Positions 17,534-27,263 of a DNA stretch of 63,706 bases are shown piece by piece. This stretch comes from Mammaliicoccus fleurettii. Its GTDB lineage: Bacteria > Bacillota > Bacilli > Staphylococcales > Staphylococcaceae. The position numbers and the translations under genes were made by a program. The stretch's first letter is position 1. Each line of letters begins with the position of its first letter. The notes below the pieces were generated by a model. It searched no databases, had not been told where the DNA came from, and was given only the letters and a program-made list of their open reading frames with translations. The stretch spans positions 1 to 63,706 of the forward strand of contig NZ_RXWZ01000077.1 in the NCBI RefSeq assembly GCF_003970575.1, given 5' to 3'.

Positions 17534-17607
17534 AAAATAAGTGCAGAAATTCAGGCTTACTAATGAATTTCTGCTCTTATTAAATTTCTAGGACGTTTAT
17601 GTCCAAG
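17534..17607 (-). repeat. Type B hairpin element with GGACATAAA tag (copy 1)
   Basis: Read on the minus strand: TTGGACATAAACGTCC, about 15 nt, then GAGCAGAAATTCA paired with TGAATTTCTGCAC, then T-rich sequence. It lies 42 bp beyond the suhB stop (17650), so it is the likely terminator of that gene. A near-identical copy at 52255 follows purD. Confidence 0.78.
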
Positions 17608-17649
17608 CTTTATTTCAATTTGTGATTTAGATAAATTATTTTTTAAACT

Positions 17650-18474
17650 CTATGATTTACCTCTAAATCTATCATTATGAATTTGTTCTAATAGTGCTTT
17701 ATGTGGTAAAAAGTATTCATTGAATAATTCGTGATGTATAGACTTATTACCTACTAATATAGAATTTGCTTCTAATATGTTTAACTTTTCTCCTAATTGA
17801 TTCGTGACAACAGCGCCTACTTCTTCAGCGATTATTAATCCACCTGCAAAGTCCCATGGTTGTAATCTCATTGTCAAATATGCACTCGTAATACCTTTAG
17901 CTACATTCGCAAAATCTAATGCTGCTGATCCATATGCTCTAGTACTTCTAGCATCGTCTACTATAGGCACATAAATATCAGAAAGTTTTTCTTTTGTTAA
18001 CCAAAGTGGATTTGTTGATATCAAACTCGTTTTCAATTCAGTATCTTCTAGTGGTTTTAGTTGTTCATCATTTAGCCATGCCCCTTTACCAGCTAAAGCA
18101 TGATACATCTTATCATTCATTACATCATATACAAATCCTGCATATTTCTCTCCATCGATATATATACCAATAGATATTGCAAAATTCTCTTGTTGGTGAA
18201 CAAAATTCAATGTCCCATCAATTGGATCAACTATCCATAATACGCCATCAGTATCTTTAATATCTTTGCCATGTCCCTCTTCACCTAAAATTCTATGATT
18301 TGGGTATGCAGACATAATATTATTAAATAATCTATCTTCTGTTTCTTTATCTATATTTGTTACTAAATCATTTGGATTGGATTTAGTTTCAATTTGAATT
18401 TCTTCATCTATTGATTCTCTAATAACTTTGCCTGCGTCATTAATAATTTGATATGCGAACTTGTATATTTCCAT
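17650..18474 (-). CDS. suhB: Inositol monophosphatase family protein (SuhB type)
   Basis: A 274-aa metal-dependent phosphatase. The Mg-binding motifs GEEGHG (about 70-75), DPIDGTLNF (about 93-101) and WDFAGG (about 213-218) are all intact. Family members hydrolyse inositol phosphates, PAP or related sugar phosphates, and the exact substrate cannot be read here. AGGAGG precedes ATG 18474. It is divergent from yktB and ends at a repeat-rich region. Confidence 0.85.
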   Translation of the reverse strand: MEIYKFAYQIINDAGKVIRESIDEEIQIETKSNPNDLVTNIDKETEDRLFNNIMSAYPNHRILGEEGHGKDIKDTDGVLWIVDPIDGTLNFVHQQENFAISIGIYIDGEKYAGFVYDVMNDKMYHALAGKGAWLNDEQLKPLEDTELKTSLISTNPLWLTKEKLSDIYVPIVDDARSTRAYGSAALDFANVAKGITSAYLTMRLQPWDFAGGLIIAEEVGAVVTNQLGEKLNILEANSILVGNKSIHHELFNEYFLPHKALLEQIHNDRFRGKS

Positions 18475-18578
18475 GACAAAACCTCCTATGTTATTTTTAT
18501 ATTAGCATTGTTCTTTATATATTCAAAAAAAATTATGATAAAATATACATATGTACCATAGATTTAAGGAGGACAACT

Positions 18579-19190
18579 ATGACTAAGTATACTTTTAAAC
18601 AAAAAGATTTTAAAGTCTTTAGTGTTGACGGTTTAGAAAATAGAATGCAAGCACTAGATGAACATGTAAGACCACAATTGAACGCTTTAGGTGAAAAATA
18701 CACAAATTATTTAACAAACAATACTGGAGATACTTTTTATTATCATGTAGCAAAACACGCTCGTAGAACAGTAAACCCACCGAAAGATACATGGGTAGCA
18801 TTCGCTACTAATCAACGCGGTTATAAAATGTTACCCCATTTTCAAATAGGATTATTTGAATCTCAATTATTTATTATGTTTGGCGTTATGCATGAAAATA
18901 AAAATAAAGGAAACATGGCTGATTTCTTAAATAAAAATATACACCTATTAGAAGAACTTCCAAGTGACTATTCATTATGCTTTGATCATTATAATATTGA
19001 TAAGTCGCCAATTGACTCATTATCAAAAGCTGACTTAAAACATCATATTAAAAGGCTGAAAGATATTAAAAAGGCTGAGTTTTTCATAGCTAGAACTTTA
19101 GATCCAAAATCAGAAGTGTTAAAAACAGATAAATCCTTTACTGAATATTTAGATGAAACATTTGATGAATTGATCAAATTCTATAGTTAG
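18579..19190 (+). CDS. yktB: DUF1054 / UPF0637 protein (YktB type)
   Basis: A 203-aa cytosolic protein of the DUF1054 family, recognised by the segment HVAKHARRTVNPPKDTW (about 55-71) and by length. AAGGAGG precedes ATG 18579. Function is unknown, although a structure of the family exists as far as I recall. It stands alone on the plus strand, bounded by suhB and a terminator. Confidence 0.85.
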   Translation: MTKYTFKQKDFKVFSVDGLENRMQALDEHVRPQLNALGEKYTNYLTNNTGDTFYYHVAKHARRTVNPPKDTWVAFATNQRGYKMLPHFQIGLFESQLFIMFGVMHENKNKGNMADFLNKNIHLLEELPSDYSLCFDHYNIDKSPIDSLSKADLKHHIKRLKDIKKAEFFIARTLDPKSEVLKTDKSFTEYLDETFDELIKFYS

Positions 19191-19261
19191 TCATTGCCTA
19201 ATTCGAATATAATTAAACAAATTTTACTAGGCAACTTTTATTTCTGATATTTAAAAATATA

Positions 19262-19306
19262 AAACTCTCTCAATCCATAAATAAATCGGATTGAGAGAGT
19301 TTTATT
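19262..19306. terminator. Terminator after yktB
   Basis: CTCTCTCAATCC pairs exactly with GGATTGAGAGAG over a 12-nt loop, followed by TTTTATT. It lies between the convergent yktB and the DUF4064 gene. Confidence 0.85.
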
Positions 19307-19340
19307 GTGGGTATAAATGATATTTCATACTCTAGTTAAA

Positions 19341-19916
19341 TTAATAAATATATGGATCGTCGTCTTTTTTCTTTTTATCAGTCTCATCTAAATTGTTTAC
19401 TTGTTTTTCATTTGATTCAAAGTTATTTCGATTATTGTCGTTTGATTCAAAGTTATTTTGATTATTGTTTAAATCGTTTTGAAAGTTAACATCTTCGAAT
19501 TGATTGTTTGTTTTGTTCTTTCTAACCAATAACATGATTCCCGCAACAATTAATAGTAAGAATGATATAAAGTTCATAATCAATATTGATACTAAACCTG
19601 CTACTATTGCTAATACCCCTGATAAAATTCTTTGCTTTTTAACAAATATAATAGCAACTATTGTTAATAAGATGCTGATTACAAGTATTACAAGTGCATA
19701 ATTTGTAAATCCAGCAAATGAATTCAACACTTGATCTGCAGATAGAGAACTAGGTATATCCTGCGTTCCTTGTATCTCTTCATTAAAAGAAGATTTAAAT
19801 TCTGATTTAAATTCTGGTGTTTTTGAAACAAATTTAATTACAAATGCAAATACAATTCCAATTAATGAAAACACTGCACCAATAATTAATAATGTATATT
19901 CAATCGTTCTTTTCAT
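19341..19916 (-). CDS. DUF4064 membrane protein
   Basis: A 191-aa protein with about four hydrophobic helices (7-29, 72-92, 98-113, 114-131) and a hydrophilic tail. The layout fits the DUF4064 family found beside pot genes in staphylococci. The last 60 residues are rich in Asn, Asp and Lys, with an approximate duplication built on NNFESND/NNRNNFESN. It lies 60 bp after the gene below in the same direction. Function unknown. Confidence 0.72.
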   Translation of the reverse strand: MKRTIEYTLLIIGAVFSLIGIVFAFVIKFVSKTPEFKSEFKSSFNEEIQGTQDIPSSLSADQVLNSFAGFTNYALVILVISILLTIVAIIFVKKQRILSGVLAIVAGLVSILIMNFISFLLLIVAGIMLLVRKNKTNNQFEDVNFQNDLNNNQNNFESNDNNRNNFESNEKQVNNLDETDKKKKDDDPYIY

Positions 19917-19976
19917 TTAAATCCTCCTAATTTTTGTCAATTCTAATTATCTCAATCTATAGTTTATTTTTCAACC

Positions 19977-20993
19977 TTATTTATCTTTTTTCTCAACATC
20001 TTGCTCAGAATTATTTTTTTCTTCAAAATAATTTTTCTGTTGTTGCATTCTTTTTTCGTAATTATTTCTTCTTTCAAATGTTGCATTTGGCTTTTCTTTT
20101 TTAACTTTCTTTTCTTTCTTTTGTCTACCAGGTTGAACTTGATACTCATCTGAATGAGTCGTTTCATAATTATAAGGATCTTGGTTTCTTTGACCTAAAT
20201 CTTCTTGATTATTCACTTCATTTTGGTCAAATTCAACTTGCTCATTATTAAATTCATTCATTTGTTCATTTTGTTTTTGATGTTTTTGATGTTTTTTACT
20301 TCGAGATAAAACTTCTTCATTATTTGTAGTTTCACTATGAACTTCGTGTTGTTGTGATTCTACATGCTCTTCTTCTTTTGTATTTGGTTGATTTGCAATA
20401 AATGCTTTTTCGTTGTTTTGCTCATTTTTTTGTTGATAATTTGATTCCATTGGTTGAGATTGTCTAGACTCTGATTGTCTAGGCTGATTATTTACCCTAC
20501 CTTGATTATCTTGAAAAGATTGTTGTTGTTCCATACCTTGTATAGGCAATATTTTATCTTTTCTTACAAATAATAAAATACTCACTATAAAGAAAAAGAG
20601 TGGCACTAAAACAATAAATAATGGAATTGTAATTATTGCTAAAAGTAAAAATACAATAGCTGCAAATACTCTCCATCTCATCATCACTAATCCTATAAAT
20701 GAAAAGATTAAAACAATTATCAAATAAATAATAAATAGCCATATTCCATTTTGAATATTTAGTGCAACGTCACTAGCAGACAATAACTGTCCATTAGCAG
20801 TGATATTAATATTTAAACGATTAATTAACGATTCCAGTCTATTTAAATTGTTAGGATTATTTAATACTACAAGTGCTGCAAATAAAGACAATGCTGTAAC
20901 ACCTAATAAAATTATCCAAGAAAGCCAGCCTAAAAATTTTTCTACGCCTCTGCTAACTGGCTGCCTCACATGTTCTACATATGAATTCATCAT
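19977..20993 (-). CDS. auxB: Membrane protein with long Q/N/E/K-rich tail, probable AuxB
   Basis: A 338-aa protein with about four N-terminal membrane helices (about 19-42, 88-108, 109-125, 126-144). A cytosolic, low-complexity tail of about 190 residues follows, rich in Gln, Asn, Glu and Lys (for example QSRQSQPMESNYQQK). Position directly after potD matches SAUSA300_1003, which I recall as AuxB, an auxiliary beta-lactam resistance factor linked to lipoteichoic acid stability. The symbol rests on synteny and layout, not on alignment. Confidence 0.6.
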   Translation of the reverse strand: MMNSYVEHVRQPVSRGVEKFLGWLSWIILLGVTALSLFAALVVLNNPNNLNRLESLINRLNINITANGQLLSASDVALNIQNGIWLFIIYLIIVLIFSFIGLVMMRWRVFAAIVFLLLAIITIPLFIVLVPLFFFIVSILLFVRKDKILPIQGMEQQQSFQDNQGRVNNQPRQSESRQSQPMESNYQQKNEQNNEKAFIANQPNTKEEEHVESQQHEVHSETTNNEEVLSRSKKHQKHQKQNEQMNEFNNEQVEFDQNEVNNQEDLGQRNQDPYNYETTHSDEYQVQPGRQKKEKKVKKEKPNATFERRNNYEKRMQQQKNYFEEKNNSEQDVEKKDK

Positions 20994-21030
20994 ATTTACC
21001 TCCTAATAATGAATTGGTTTCAATTATACC

Positions 21031-21065
21031 AAAAAAAGGGCTTCGTTTCTCACAAAGACCCTTTT
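21031..21065 (-). terminator. Terminator after potD
   Basis: On the minus strand AAAAGGG and an inner CTTTGT pair with ACGAAG and CCCTTTT, followed by Ts. It starts just past the potD stop at 21071. Confidence 0.75.
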
Positions 21066-21070
21066 AAATA

Positions 21071-22144
21071 TTAATTTAATGACATCTTAAATTTTAAAAA
21101 TGCTTCATTATAATTTGAAATGTTTTCTTTACCTAAATCTTCATATACTTCAAGTTTACTTCTAACTGTTGAATCTGGATAAAATCGTTCATCTTCTCTA
21201 ACATTTTTATCTAATAGATTATATGAAGCTTTATTTGGTGTAGCATATCCTACCCACTCTGCATTTTGTTTACCATTTTCTTCTTCTAATAAGAAATTAA
21301 TAAATTTATGTGCACCTTCAACATTTTGTGCTGTTTTTGGTATTACGAGATTATCAAACCATAAATTTGAACCTTCTTTTGGTACTACGAAGTCTAATTG
21401 ATCATTTTCTGACATTATATCTGCAGCCATACCACTCCAAACCACAGCAACGTCAGATTCATTCTGAACCATCATTGTATTAATTTCATCACCAACAACC
21501 CCTCTTACATTTGGTGATAATTTAATTAATTTGTCTTGAGCTTTTTTAAGTTTTTGTTCATTTATTTCATTTAAGCTTTCATGCATACTATTTAAAGAAA
21601 ATCCAATTCCTTCACGAGATCCATCAACAATTAATACATCATCTTTCAGTCGCTTATCCCAAAGACTATTCCATGAATTGAAATTCATTCCTTTTGTTTT
21701 TTCAGGATTATACAATATACCAACTGTTCCCCAAAAGTATGGAATTGAATATTGATTTCCTCGATCAAAAGGCATATTCATAAATTCTTTATCTAAATTT
21801 TTCATATTTGGTAATTTCTTTTGATCAATTGGAATTAATAACTTTTCTTTTTTCATTTTTTCCACTGTATATTCACTTGGAACTGCAATGTCATATGACG
21901 TACCGCCGTTTTTAATTTTGGCCATCATTGCTTCATTTGAGTCAAACGTTTCATATACGACCTTTATACCAGTTTCTTTTTCAAACTTTTTAGTAAGTTC
22001 AGGGTCTATATATTCACCCCAATTGTAAACATATATAACATCTTTTTTACCTTTAGAAGGTGGCGGATCAATTAATTTAGTTGATAACATTAATAAAGCT
22101 CCAACGATTAATGAAATACCTACTAATTGCATTAATTGTTTCAT
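21071..22144 (-). CDS. potD: Spermidine/putrescine ABC transporter substrate-binding protein
   Basis: A 357-aa PotD/PotF-type binding protein. An N-terminal hydrophobic segment (about 5-22) with no lipobox Cys suggests an uncleaved membrane anchor. The mature part starts with VIYVYNWGEYIDPEL, typical of the family, and VVWSGMAADIM and WFDNLVIPKTA match ligand-binding regions. The ATG overlaps the potC stop by 4 bp (ATGA), so it is the last gene of the potRABCD unit. Confidence 0.93.
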   Translation of the reverse strand: MKQLMQLVGISLIVGALLMLSTKLIDPPPSKGKKDVIYVYNWGEYIDPELTKKFEKETGIKVVYETFDSNEAMMAKIKNGGTSYDIAVPSEYTVEKMKKEKLLIPIDQKKLPNMKNLDKEFMNMPFDRGNQYSIPYFWGTVGILYNPEKTKGMNFNSWNSLWDKRLKDDVLIVDGSREGIGFSLNSMHESLNEINEQKLKKAQDKLIKLSPNVRGVVGDEINTMMVQNESDVAVVWSGMAADIMSENDQLDFVVPKEGSNLWFDNLVIPKTAQNVEGAHKFINFLLEEENGKQNAEWVGYATPNKASYNLLDKNVREDERFYPDSTVRSKLEVYEDLGKENISNYNEAFLKFKMSLN

Positions 22145-22953
22145 CTTAATATGCCCCCTCTTTTTTCAATTCTTCTTTGTTGACCTCTTTTTATGAAATA
22201 GTAACCTAAAATAAGTATCATCACTAATCCAAATAGTAAAGTAGAAATTGCATTGATTTCCATCGTAATTCCTTTTCTAGCCATAGAATAAACTTCTACT
22301 GATAAGACACTAAATCCACTACCAGTAACAAAGAAACTTACTGTAAAGTCATCTAAAGAATATGTGAGCGCCATAAAGAAACCACCAATTGCACCAGGCA
22401 ATATATGAGGTATGATTACTTTAATTAATGTTTGCCACGAAGTTGCACCTAAATCTCTCGCTGCATCTATCATAGACGTATTCATATCATATAGTTTTGG
22501 TAACACTAATAACACTACTATTGGCACACAAAAAGCAATATGTGAAATTAAAACTGACCAAAATCCTAATCCCATTCCTGTAAAATGACCTATAAATGTA
22601 AATAATAATAAGAATGAAGAACCGATTACAACATCAGAACTAACCATAAGTATATTATTTAATGTTAATAAACCGACTTTTAATTTTTTATTTCTTAAAT
22701 AGTAAATTCCAATAGCTCCACATATACCAATTAATGTTGATATACTTGCAGCTAACAAAGCAATTGCTATTGTATTTACTATAATGACAATTAACCGTTT
22801 ATTTTGAAAAACAGATAAATAATGATCAAACGTAAAACCTTTAAAACTAGTCATATTACCAGCAGCATTAAATGAATAATAAATTAAAAAGAAAATCGGT
22901 AAGTATAAAAATACGAGTATAATTGATAAATATATTTTTCCAGTTATTTTCAT
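22141..22953 (-). CDS. potC: Spermidine/putrescine ABC transporter permease PotC
   Basis: A 270-aa inner permease with six hydrophobic helices and the EAA-loop DAARDLGATSWQTLIKVIIP (about 168-187) that docks on the ATPase. It pairs with PotB. It lies 1 bp after potB and overlaps potD by 4 bp. Confidence 0.93.
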   Translation of the reverse strand: MKITGKIYLSIILVFLYLPIFFLIYYSFNAAGNMTSFKGFTFDHYLSVFQNKRLIVIIVNTIAIALLAASISTLIGICGAIGIYYLRNKKLKVGLLTLNNILMVSSDVVIGSSFLLLFTFIGHFTGMGLGFWSVLISHIAFCVPIVVLLVLPKLYDMNTSMIDAARDLGATSWQTLIKVIIPHILPGAIGGFFMALTYSLDDFTVSFFVTGSGFSVLSVEVYSMARKGITMEINAISTLLFGLVMILILGYYFIKRGQQRRIEKRGGILR

Positions 22954-22954
22954 A

Positions 22955-23758
22955 CTATACCTCCTTATTTTCTGATTTAGATTTAGTTACAATCAATATA
23001 AATGCCATTGCTAATATTAGAAATACTGCAATCGTTGAACCCATTCCATAGTTTTGAGTAACTAAAAACTGTTCTTGAATTGCTGTACCTAAGTTCACGA
23101 CTTTATTACCCGCAATTAATCTCGTAATCATAAACAAAGATAAGGCAGGTATAAATGTAATTTGAATACCTGTTTTGACACCTTCTAAAGTTAAAGGAAC
23201 GACTACTCTTCTGAAAGTTGTGAAATGACTTGCACCTAAGTCTCTAGATGCTTGTAATAAATTTTCAGGTATTTCTTCCATAGAATTAAAAATTGGTAAA
23301 AGCATAAATGGAATATATATATAAACTGACACGATAATAAAAGCCGTACTCGTAAATAATAATTCAGTTGTAGGTACATTAAAGACATTTAATATTTTAT
23401 TTAATAGTCCATCATGACTTAAAATACCGATAAAGGCATATGTTTTTAACAATAGATTAATCCAAGTAGGTAATATAATAAGTAAAAGTAATATCTCTTT
23501 AGCTTTGGCATTTCGTAATACAAGTGCTAGAGGATAACTAATTATTAAGCAAAAAAACGTAATAATAAATGCGTACCAAGCTGAACTTAAAGTCATTTCT
23601 AAATATGCACTTGTAAAAAAGTTTTTATAATTTTCAAAAGAAAAATGTCCATTAATATCAAGTAGTGATGAATAAAAAATCATAGCTATTGGTACAATAA
23701 TGAATAAAGCGATCCAAATCATGTAAGGTACAAGTAATAATGATTTAATCTTATGCAT
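22955..23758 (-). CDS. potB: Spermidine/putrescine ABC transporter permease PotB
   Basis: A 267-aa permease with six helices and the EAA-loop [21 protein letters not shown] set the start at ATG 23758, which overlaps the potA stop by 8 bp and follows GAGGATG. Earlier in-frame starts lie deeper in potA with no ribosome site. It forms the membrane channel with PotC. Confidence 0.91.
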   Translation of the reverse strand: MHKIKSLLLVPYMIWIALFIIVPIAMIFYSSLLDINGHFSFENYKNFFTSAYLEMTLSSAWYAFIITFFCLIISYPLALVLRNAKAKEILLLLIILPTWINLLLKTYAFIGILSHDGLLNKILNVFNVPTTELLFTSTAFIIVSVYIYIPFMLLPIFNSMEEIPENLLQASRDLGASHFTTFRRVVVPLTLEGVKTGIQITFIPALSLFMITRLIAGNKVVNLGTAIQEQFLVTQNYGMGSTIAVFLILAMAFILIVTKSKSENKEV

Positions 23759-24848
23759 TATCATCATCCTCATAACTTTCAATTCGACGATCAAATTCTT
23801 CTTCCGTTTCCCCTGGTAACATTATATGAATTGCTTCAGAATCAAAATCCAATCCTACAGTTTCACCAATAGTCGCTTTCTTAGTCGTTTGTATGATCCA
23901 TTCATTTCCTTGCGCATCATAACAGCATATTTCATAATGGACACCTCTAAATAATTGAGAGTCTACAACTGCCGAAATTCTGCCTTCACTTTCTGATTTT
24001 ATCGAAATGTCTTCAGGACGTATTACTACATCAACTTTTGCATCATTATTAAATCCAGCATCAACACATTCATAAGAAATGCCATACATCTCAACTTCAT
24101 AGTCACGTTTCATTACACCACTCACAATATTTGATTCACCTATAAAATCAGCAACAAATTTATTTACAGGCTCATCATATATATCAACCGGCGTACCACT
24201 TTGTTGAATTTTTCCGTCTTTCATTACAAATATATAATCGCTCATTGCTAAAGCTTCTTCTTGATCGTGTGTAACAAATATAAATGTAATACCTAATCTT
24301 TGTTGTAATTCTCGTAATTCATATTGCATTTCAGTTCTCAGTTTTAAATCTAATGCTGAGAGTGGTTCATCTAAGAGAATAATTTCTGGTTCATTAGCTA
24401 ATGCTCTCGCTATAGCTACTCTTTGTTTTTGACCACCACTCATTTCCGTAATTTTACGCTGTTCATATCCTTCAAGCTTTACTAATTTCAACGCTTCTTT
24501 TACTTTGATTTGTATGTCTTTTTTATTTAATTTCTTTATTTTTAATCCAAATGCTACATTATCGTATACGTTCAAATGCGGAAACAAAGCATAATCTTGA
24601 AATACTGTATTCACTTTTCTATTATTTGCTGGTACTTTGTTAATAATTTTGTTATTAAATAATATATTTCCATTTGATGCTGTTTCAAAGCCAGCTATTA
24701 ATTTCAAAATAGTCGTTTTACCACATCCTGAGGGACCTAGTAATGTGTAAAATTTTCCTTCTTCAATTTCAAAACTGACATCATTTAATACTTGAGTGTT
24801 ATTAAAGTTTTTTGAAATACTTTCGAACTTTATGATTGGTTGTTTCAT
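23751..24848 (-). CDS. potA: Spermidine/putrescine ABC transporter ATPase
   Basis: A 365-aa ABC ATPase with Walker [10 protein letters not shown] (about 39-47), signature [15 protein letters not shown], Walker [13 protein letters not shown] and a C-terminal TOBE domain (about 280-350). ATG 24848 follows AGGAGG by 6 nt. The longer alternative frame has no such site. The site itself lies at the end of the upstream regulator gene. It drives polyamine import. Confidence 0.95.
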   Translation of the reverse strand: MKQPIIKFESISKNFNNTQVLNDVSFEIEEGKFYTLLGPSGCGKTTILKLIAGFETASNGNILFNNKIINKVPANNRKVNTVFQDYALFPHLNVYDNVAFGLKIKKLNKKDIQIKVKEALKLVKLEGYEQRKITEMSGGQKQRVAIARALANEPEIILLDEPLSALDLKLRTEMQYELRELQQRLGITFIFVTHDQEEALAMSDYIFVMKDGKIQQSGTPVDIYDEPVNKFVADFIGESNIVSGVMKRDYEVEMYGISYECVDAGFNNDAKVDVVIRPEDISIKSESEGRISAVVDSQLFRGVHYEICCYDAQGNEWIIQTTKKATIGETVGLDFDSEAIHIMLPGETEEEFDRRIESYEDDDNA

Positions 24849-24858
24849 AAATTGCCTC

Positions 24859-25401
24859 CTATAAATACGATTCTGTAGCAACGATTAATACTTCTGCATC
24901 TTTCGATGATTCATTTAAAAACTGATGTTCTTCATGAGCTTTAAAATAAAAACATTCTCCGGTTTTTGCAGTGTAATTTTGCTTTCCAATTTTTAATGTT
25001 ATATATCCTTTTTTTACATATGCAAATGTCTCTGAAGATGATGGACTAAATGTTTTATATTTTGAACCACTTTTTAAAGTTATAATGACTGGTTCCATTT
25101 CAAATTCATTTGAATCTGGTACTAACCATTTAATTTTGTACCCTAGATCATACTCATCATAAACAGTTTGTTCTTGTTTAGGATAATGGATGCGGGCTTG
25201 ATATAATTTTTCGTTAAAAAATTCGCTCGGCTCAATACCTAATACATCTAATATATTTAAAAATGTTTCCATAGAAGGAGAAGATAAATTCCTTTCCAAC
25301 TGTGAAATATATCCTTTTGATAAGTCTGTACGTTCTCCTAATTCTTCTTGAGTTAAATTTTTCTGATATCTTAAATTTTTAAGTTTTTCTCCAATATTCA
25401 T
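24859..25401 (-). CDS. XRE-cupin transcriptional regulator of the pot operon
   Basis: A 180-aa regulator with an N-terminal XRE helix-turn-helix (about 6-60; [20 protein letters not shown]) and a C-terminal cupin (about 105-178; [17 protein letters not shown]). Such proteins often sense small metabolites, and PuuR, which controls putrescine use in E. coli, has this layout. It is 10 bp ahead of potA in the same direction and surely co-transcribed with it. It probably controls its own operon through the ACTAAAC-5-GTTTAGT dyad upstream. Confidence 0.88.
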   Translation of the reverse strand: MNIGEKLKNLRYQKNLTQEELGERTDLSKGYISQLERNLSSPSMETFLNILDVLGIEPSEFFNEKLYQARIHYPKQEQTVYDEYDLGYKIKWLVPDSNEFEMEPVIITLKSGSKYKTFSPSSSETFAYVKKGYITLKIGKQNYTAKTGECFYFKAHEEHQFLNESSKDAEVLIVATESYL

Positions 25402-25402
25402 A

Positions 25403-25507
25403 AATCCCCCAAAAAAGTGTGTTGTTTACTTTTACTAAACATTAAGTTTAGTACCTTTAATAAAATAACAGAAATTATTTTATTATTCAACACTTTTTTG
25501 GGGGATT
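25403..25507 (-). promoter_or_regulatory. Folded leader/operator region of the pot operon
   Basis: An outer inverted repeat joins CCCCCAAAAAAGTGTGTTG (25407-25425) to CAACACTTTTTTGGGGG (25488-25504) around the promoter. Inside lie AATAAAATAA-6-TTATTTTATT and ACTAAACTTAATGTTTAGT, the latter a likely regulator operator. On the minus strand the G-run that forms the right arm is also the ribosome site of the regulator gene, about 5 nt before its ATG. A message arriving from yktA would carry both arms and hide that site. Confidence 0.65.
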
Positions 25508-25516
25508 CTAATATTT

Positions 25517-25789
25517 TTATTTAACTGAAATCGTAGATTGTCCATTATTTTCTTTTAATGCTTTTACTGCTTTATATCCATCATAACCACTTACTTCTTT
25601 AAATTCTTTATAAAAATTATTTTCATCTGATTTACCAGGCACAATTTTTTTAAAGTTTTTATATGCTTGGTTAAATTGTTCTTTATTTGTACTGCTTTCA
25701 TACGCATCTTCAATATGATTGTAGAACTCAATCACTTGAATCATTTCTTCTTGTGTCCAATCAACGTCTATTGGATAACTATATTCCAT
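25517..25789 (-). CDS. yktA: UPF0223 family protein (YktA type)
   Basis: A 90-aa cytosolic helical protein of the UPF0223 family. The N-terminal YPIDVDWTQEEMIQVIEFYN and the C-terminal EFKEVSGYDGYKAVK are typical. Function unknown. It lies between the pdh terminator and the pot regulatory region, as in other staphylococci. Confidence 0.86.
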   Translation of the reverse strand: MEYSYPIDVDWTQEEMIQVIEFYNHIEDAYESSTNKEQFNQAYKNFKKIVPGKSDENNFYKEFKEVSGYDGYKAVKALKENNGQSTISVK

Positions 25790-25808
25790 TTACTTTTCTC
25801 CTTTACAA

Positions 25809-25840
25809 AAAAAGAATCACTGAATGAACAGTGATTCTTT
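25809..25840 (-). terminator. Terminator after pdhD
   Basis: AAAGAATCACTG-aatgaa-CAGTGATTCTTT with an adjacent A/T run, 14 bp beyond the pdhD stop (25855). It ends the pdh operon message before yktA. Confidence 0.87.
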
Positions 25841-25854
25841 AGTATTGTCAATGA

Positions 25855-27261
25855 TTACATTGTATGGATAGGTGTTCCTAGAGCAACTTCAGCAGCTTCC
25901 ATAGAAATTTCACCTAATGTTGGGTGAGCATGAATAGTTAATGATACGTCTTCAGCAGTCATTCCTGACTCAATTGCTAAACCTAATTCAGCAATTATAT
26001 CTGAAGCACCAGTACCAGCTACTTGTGCACCAACTAATAATCCATTTTCTTTTAATGTTACAAGTTTAACGAAACCAGCAGTTTCATTTAAAGCTAAAGC
26101 ACGACCATTTGCAGCAAATGGGAATTTAGCAGCTTTCACTTCTAAACCTTCTTCTTTAGCGCTAGCTTCTGTATGACCAACTGTTGCTAATTCTGGTTCT
26201 GTGAAACAAACTGCAGGGATTGCTAAGTAATCAACAGCAGATTTTTCACCAGAGATAGCTTCAGCAGCTACTTTAGCTTCATAACTTGCTTTATGTGCAA
26301 GTGGAGGTCCAGCAACGATATCACCAATTGCATAGATATTTTCAATTGAAGAACGGCTTTGTTCATCAACTTCAACTAATCCACGCTCTGATAATTTCAA
26401 TCCTAATTCTTCTAGACCTAATTCATCAGTATTTGGACGACGTCCTACAGTAACTAATACATAGTCAGCTTCGATTTCTTTTGTTTCTCCGCCAGCTTCA
26501 TAAGTAACTTTTACGCCATTATCAGTTTCTTCAGCAGATTTAGCCATTGCTTCAGTTACGATTTCAACGCCTTTTGCTTTAAGACCTTTTTTAACAATTT
26601 GAGTCATTTGTTTCTCAAATCCACCTAAGATATCTTTTGCACCTTCAAGGATTGTTACTTCAGAACCAAAGTTAGCATAAGCAGTACCTAGTTCAGAACC
26701 AATATATCCGCCACCAACTACTACTAATTTTTTTGGTACTTCTTGAAGTGCTAATGCACCAGTTGAATCAATTACACGTTTACCAAATTTGAAATTAGGA
26801 ATTTCAATTGGACGTGAACCTGTAGCAATAATTGCATGTTTAAATGTATAAGTTTGAGATGCTTTGTCAGTCATAACTTTTAAGTTATTTTCATCTACAA
26901 AATATGCTTCACCTTTAGCTACTTCAATTTTGTTTCCTTTCATTAATCCAGCAACGCCGCCTGTTAATTTTTTAACTACGCCATTTTTGAATTCTTGAAC
27001 TTTTTCAAAATTTAATGCAACTTTCTCAGCAACAACACCCATATCTTCTGAATGTTGTGCATTGTGGAAACGGTGTGATGCTGATAATAAAGCTTTAGAT
27101 GGAATACAACCAACGTTTAAACAAACGCCACCTAATTCGCCTTTTTCGACGATTGTTACTTTTTGTCCTAATTGTGCTGCACGAATTGCTGCAACATAAC
27201 CACCAGGACCTGCTCCAATTACTATAGTATCTGTTTCAATAGGAAAATCTCCAACTACCAT
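25855..27261 (-). CDS. pdhD: Dihydrolipoyl dehydrogenase (PDH E3)
   Basis: A 468-aa flavoprotein that reoxidises dihydrolipoyl groups with NAD+. FAD-binding GAGPGG (about 16-21), the redox disulfide Cys47/Cys52 in [13 protein letters not shown], the NAD-binding [10 protein letters not shown] and the C-terminal catalytic HAHPTLGE are all present. It starts 2 bp after pdhC and is the last gene of pdhABCD. Confidence 0.96.
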   Translation of the reverse strand: MVVGDFPIETDTIVIGAGPGGYVAAIRAAQLGQKVTIVEKGELGGVCLNVGCIPSKALLSASHRFHNAQHSEDMGVVAEKVALNFEKVQEFKNGVVKKLTGGVAGLMKGNKIEVAKGEAYFVDENNLKVMTDKASQTYTFKHAIIATGSRPIEIPNFKFGKRVIDSTGALALQEVPKKLVVVGGGYIGSELGTAYANFGSEVTILEGAKDILGGFEKQMTQIVKKGLKAKGVEIVTEAMAKSAEETDNGVKVTYEAGGETKEIEADYVLVTVGRRPNTDELGLEELGLKLSERGLVEVDEQSRSSIENIYAIGDIVAGPPLAHKASYEAKVAAEAISGEKSAVDYLAIPAVCFTEPELATVGHTEASAKEEGLEVKAAKFPFAANGRALALNETAGFVKLVTLKENGLLVGAQVAGTGASDIIAELGLAIESGMTAEDVSLTIHAHPTLGEISMEAAEVALGTPIHTM

Positions 27262-27263
27262 TT

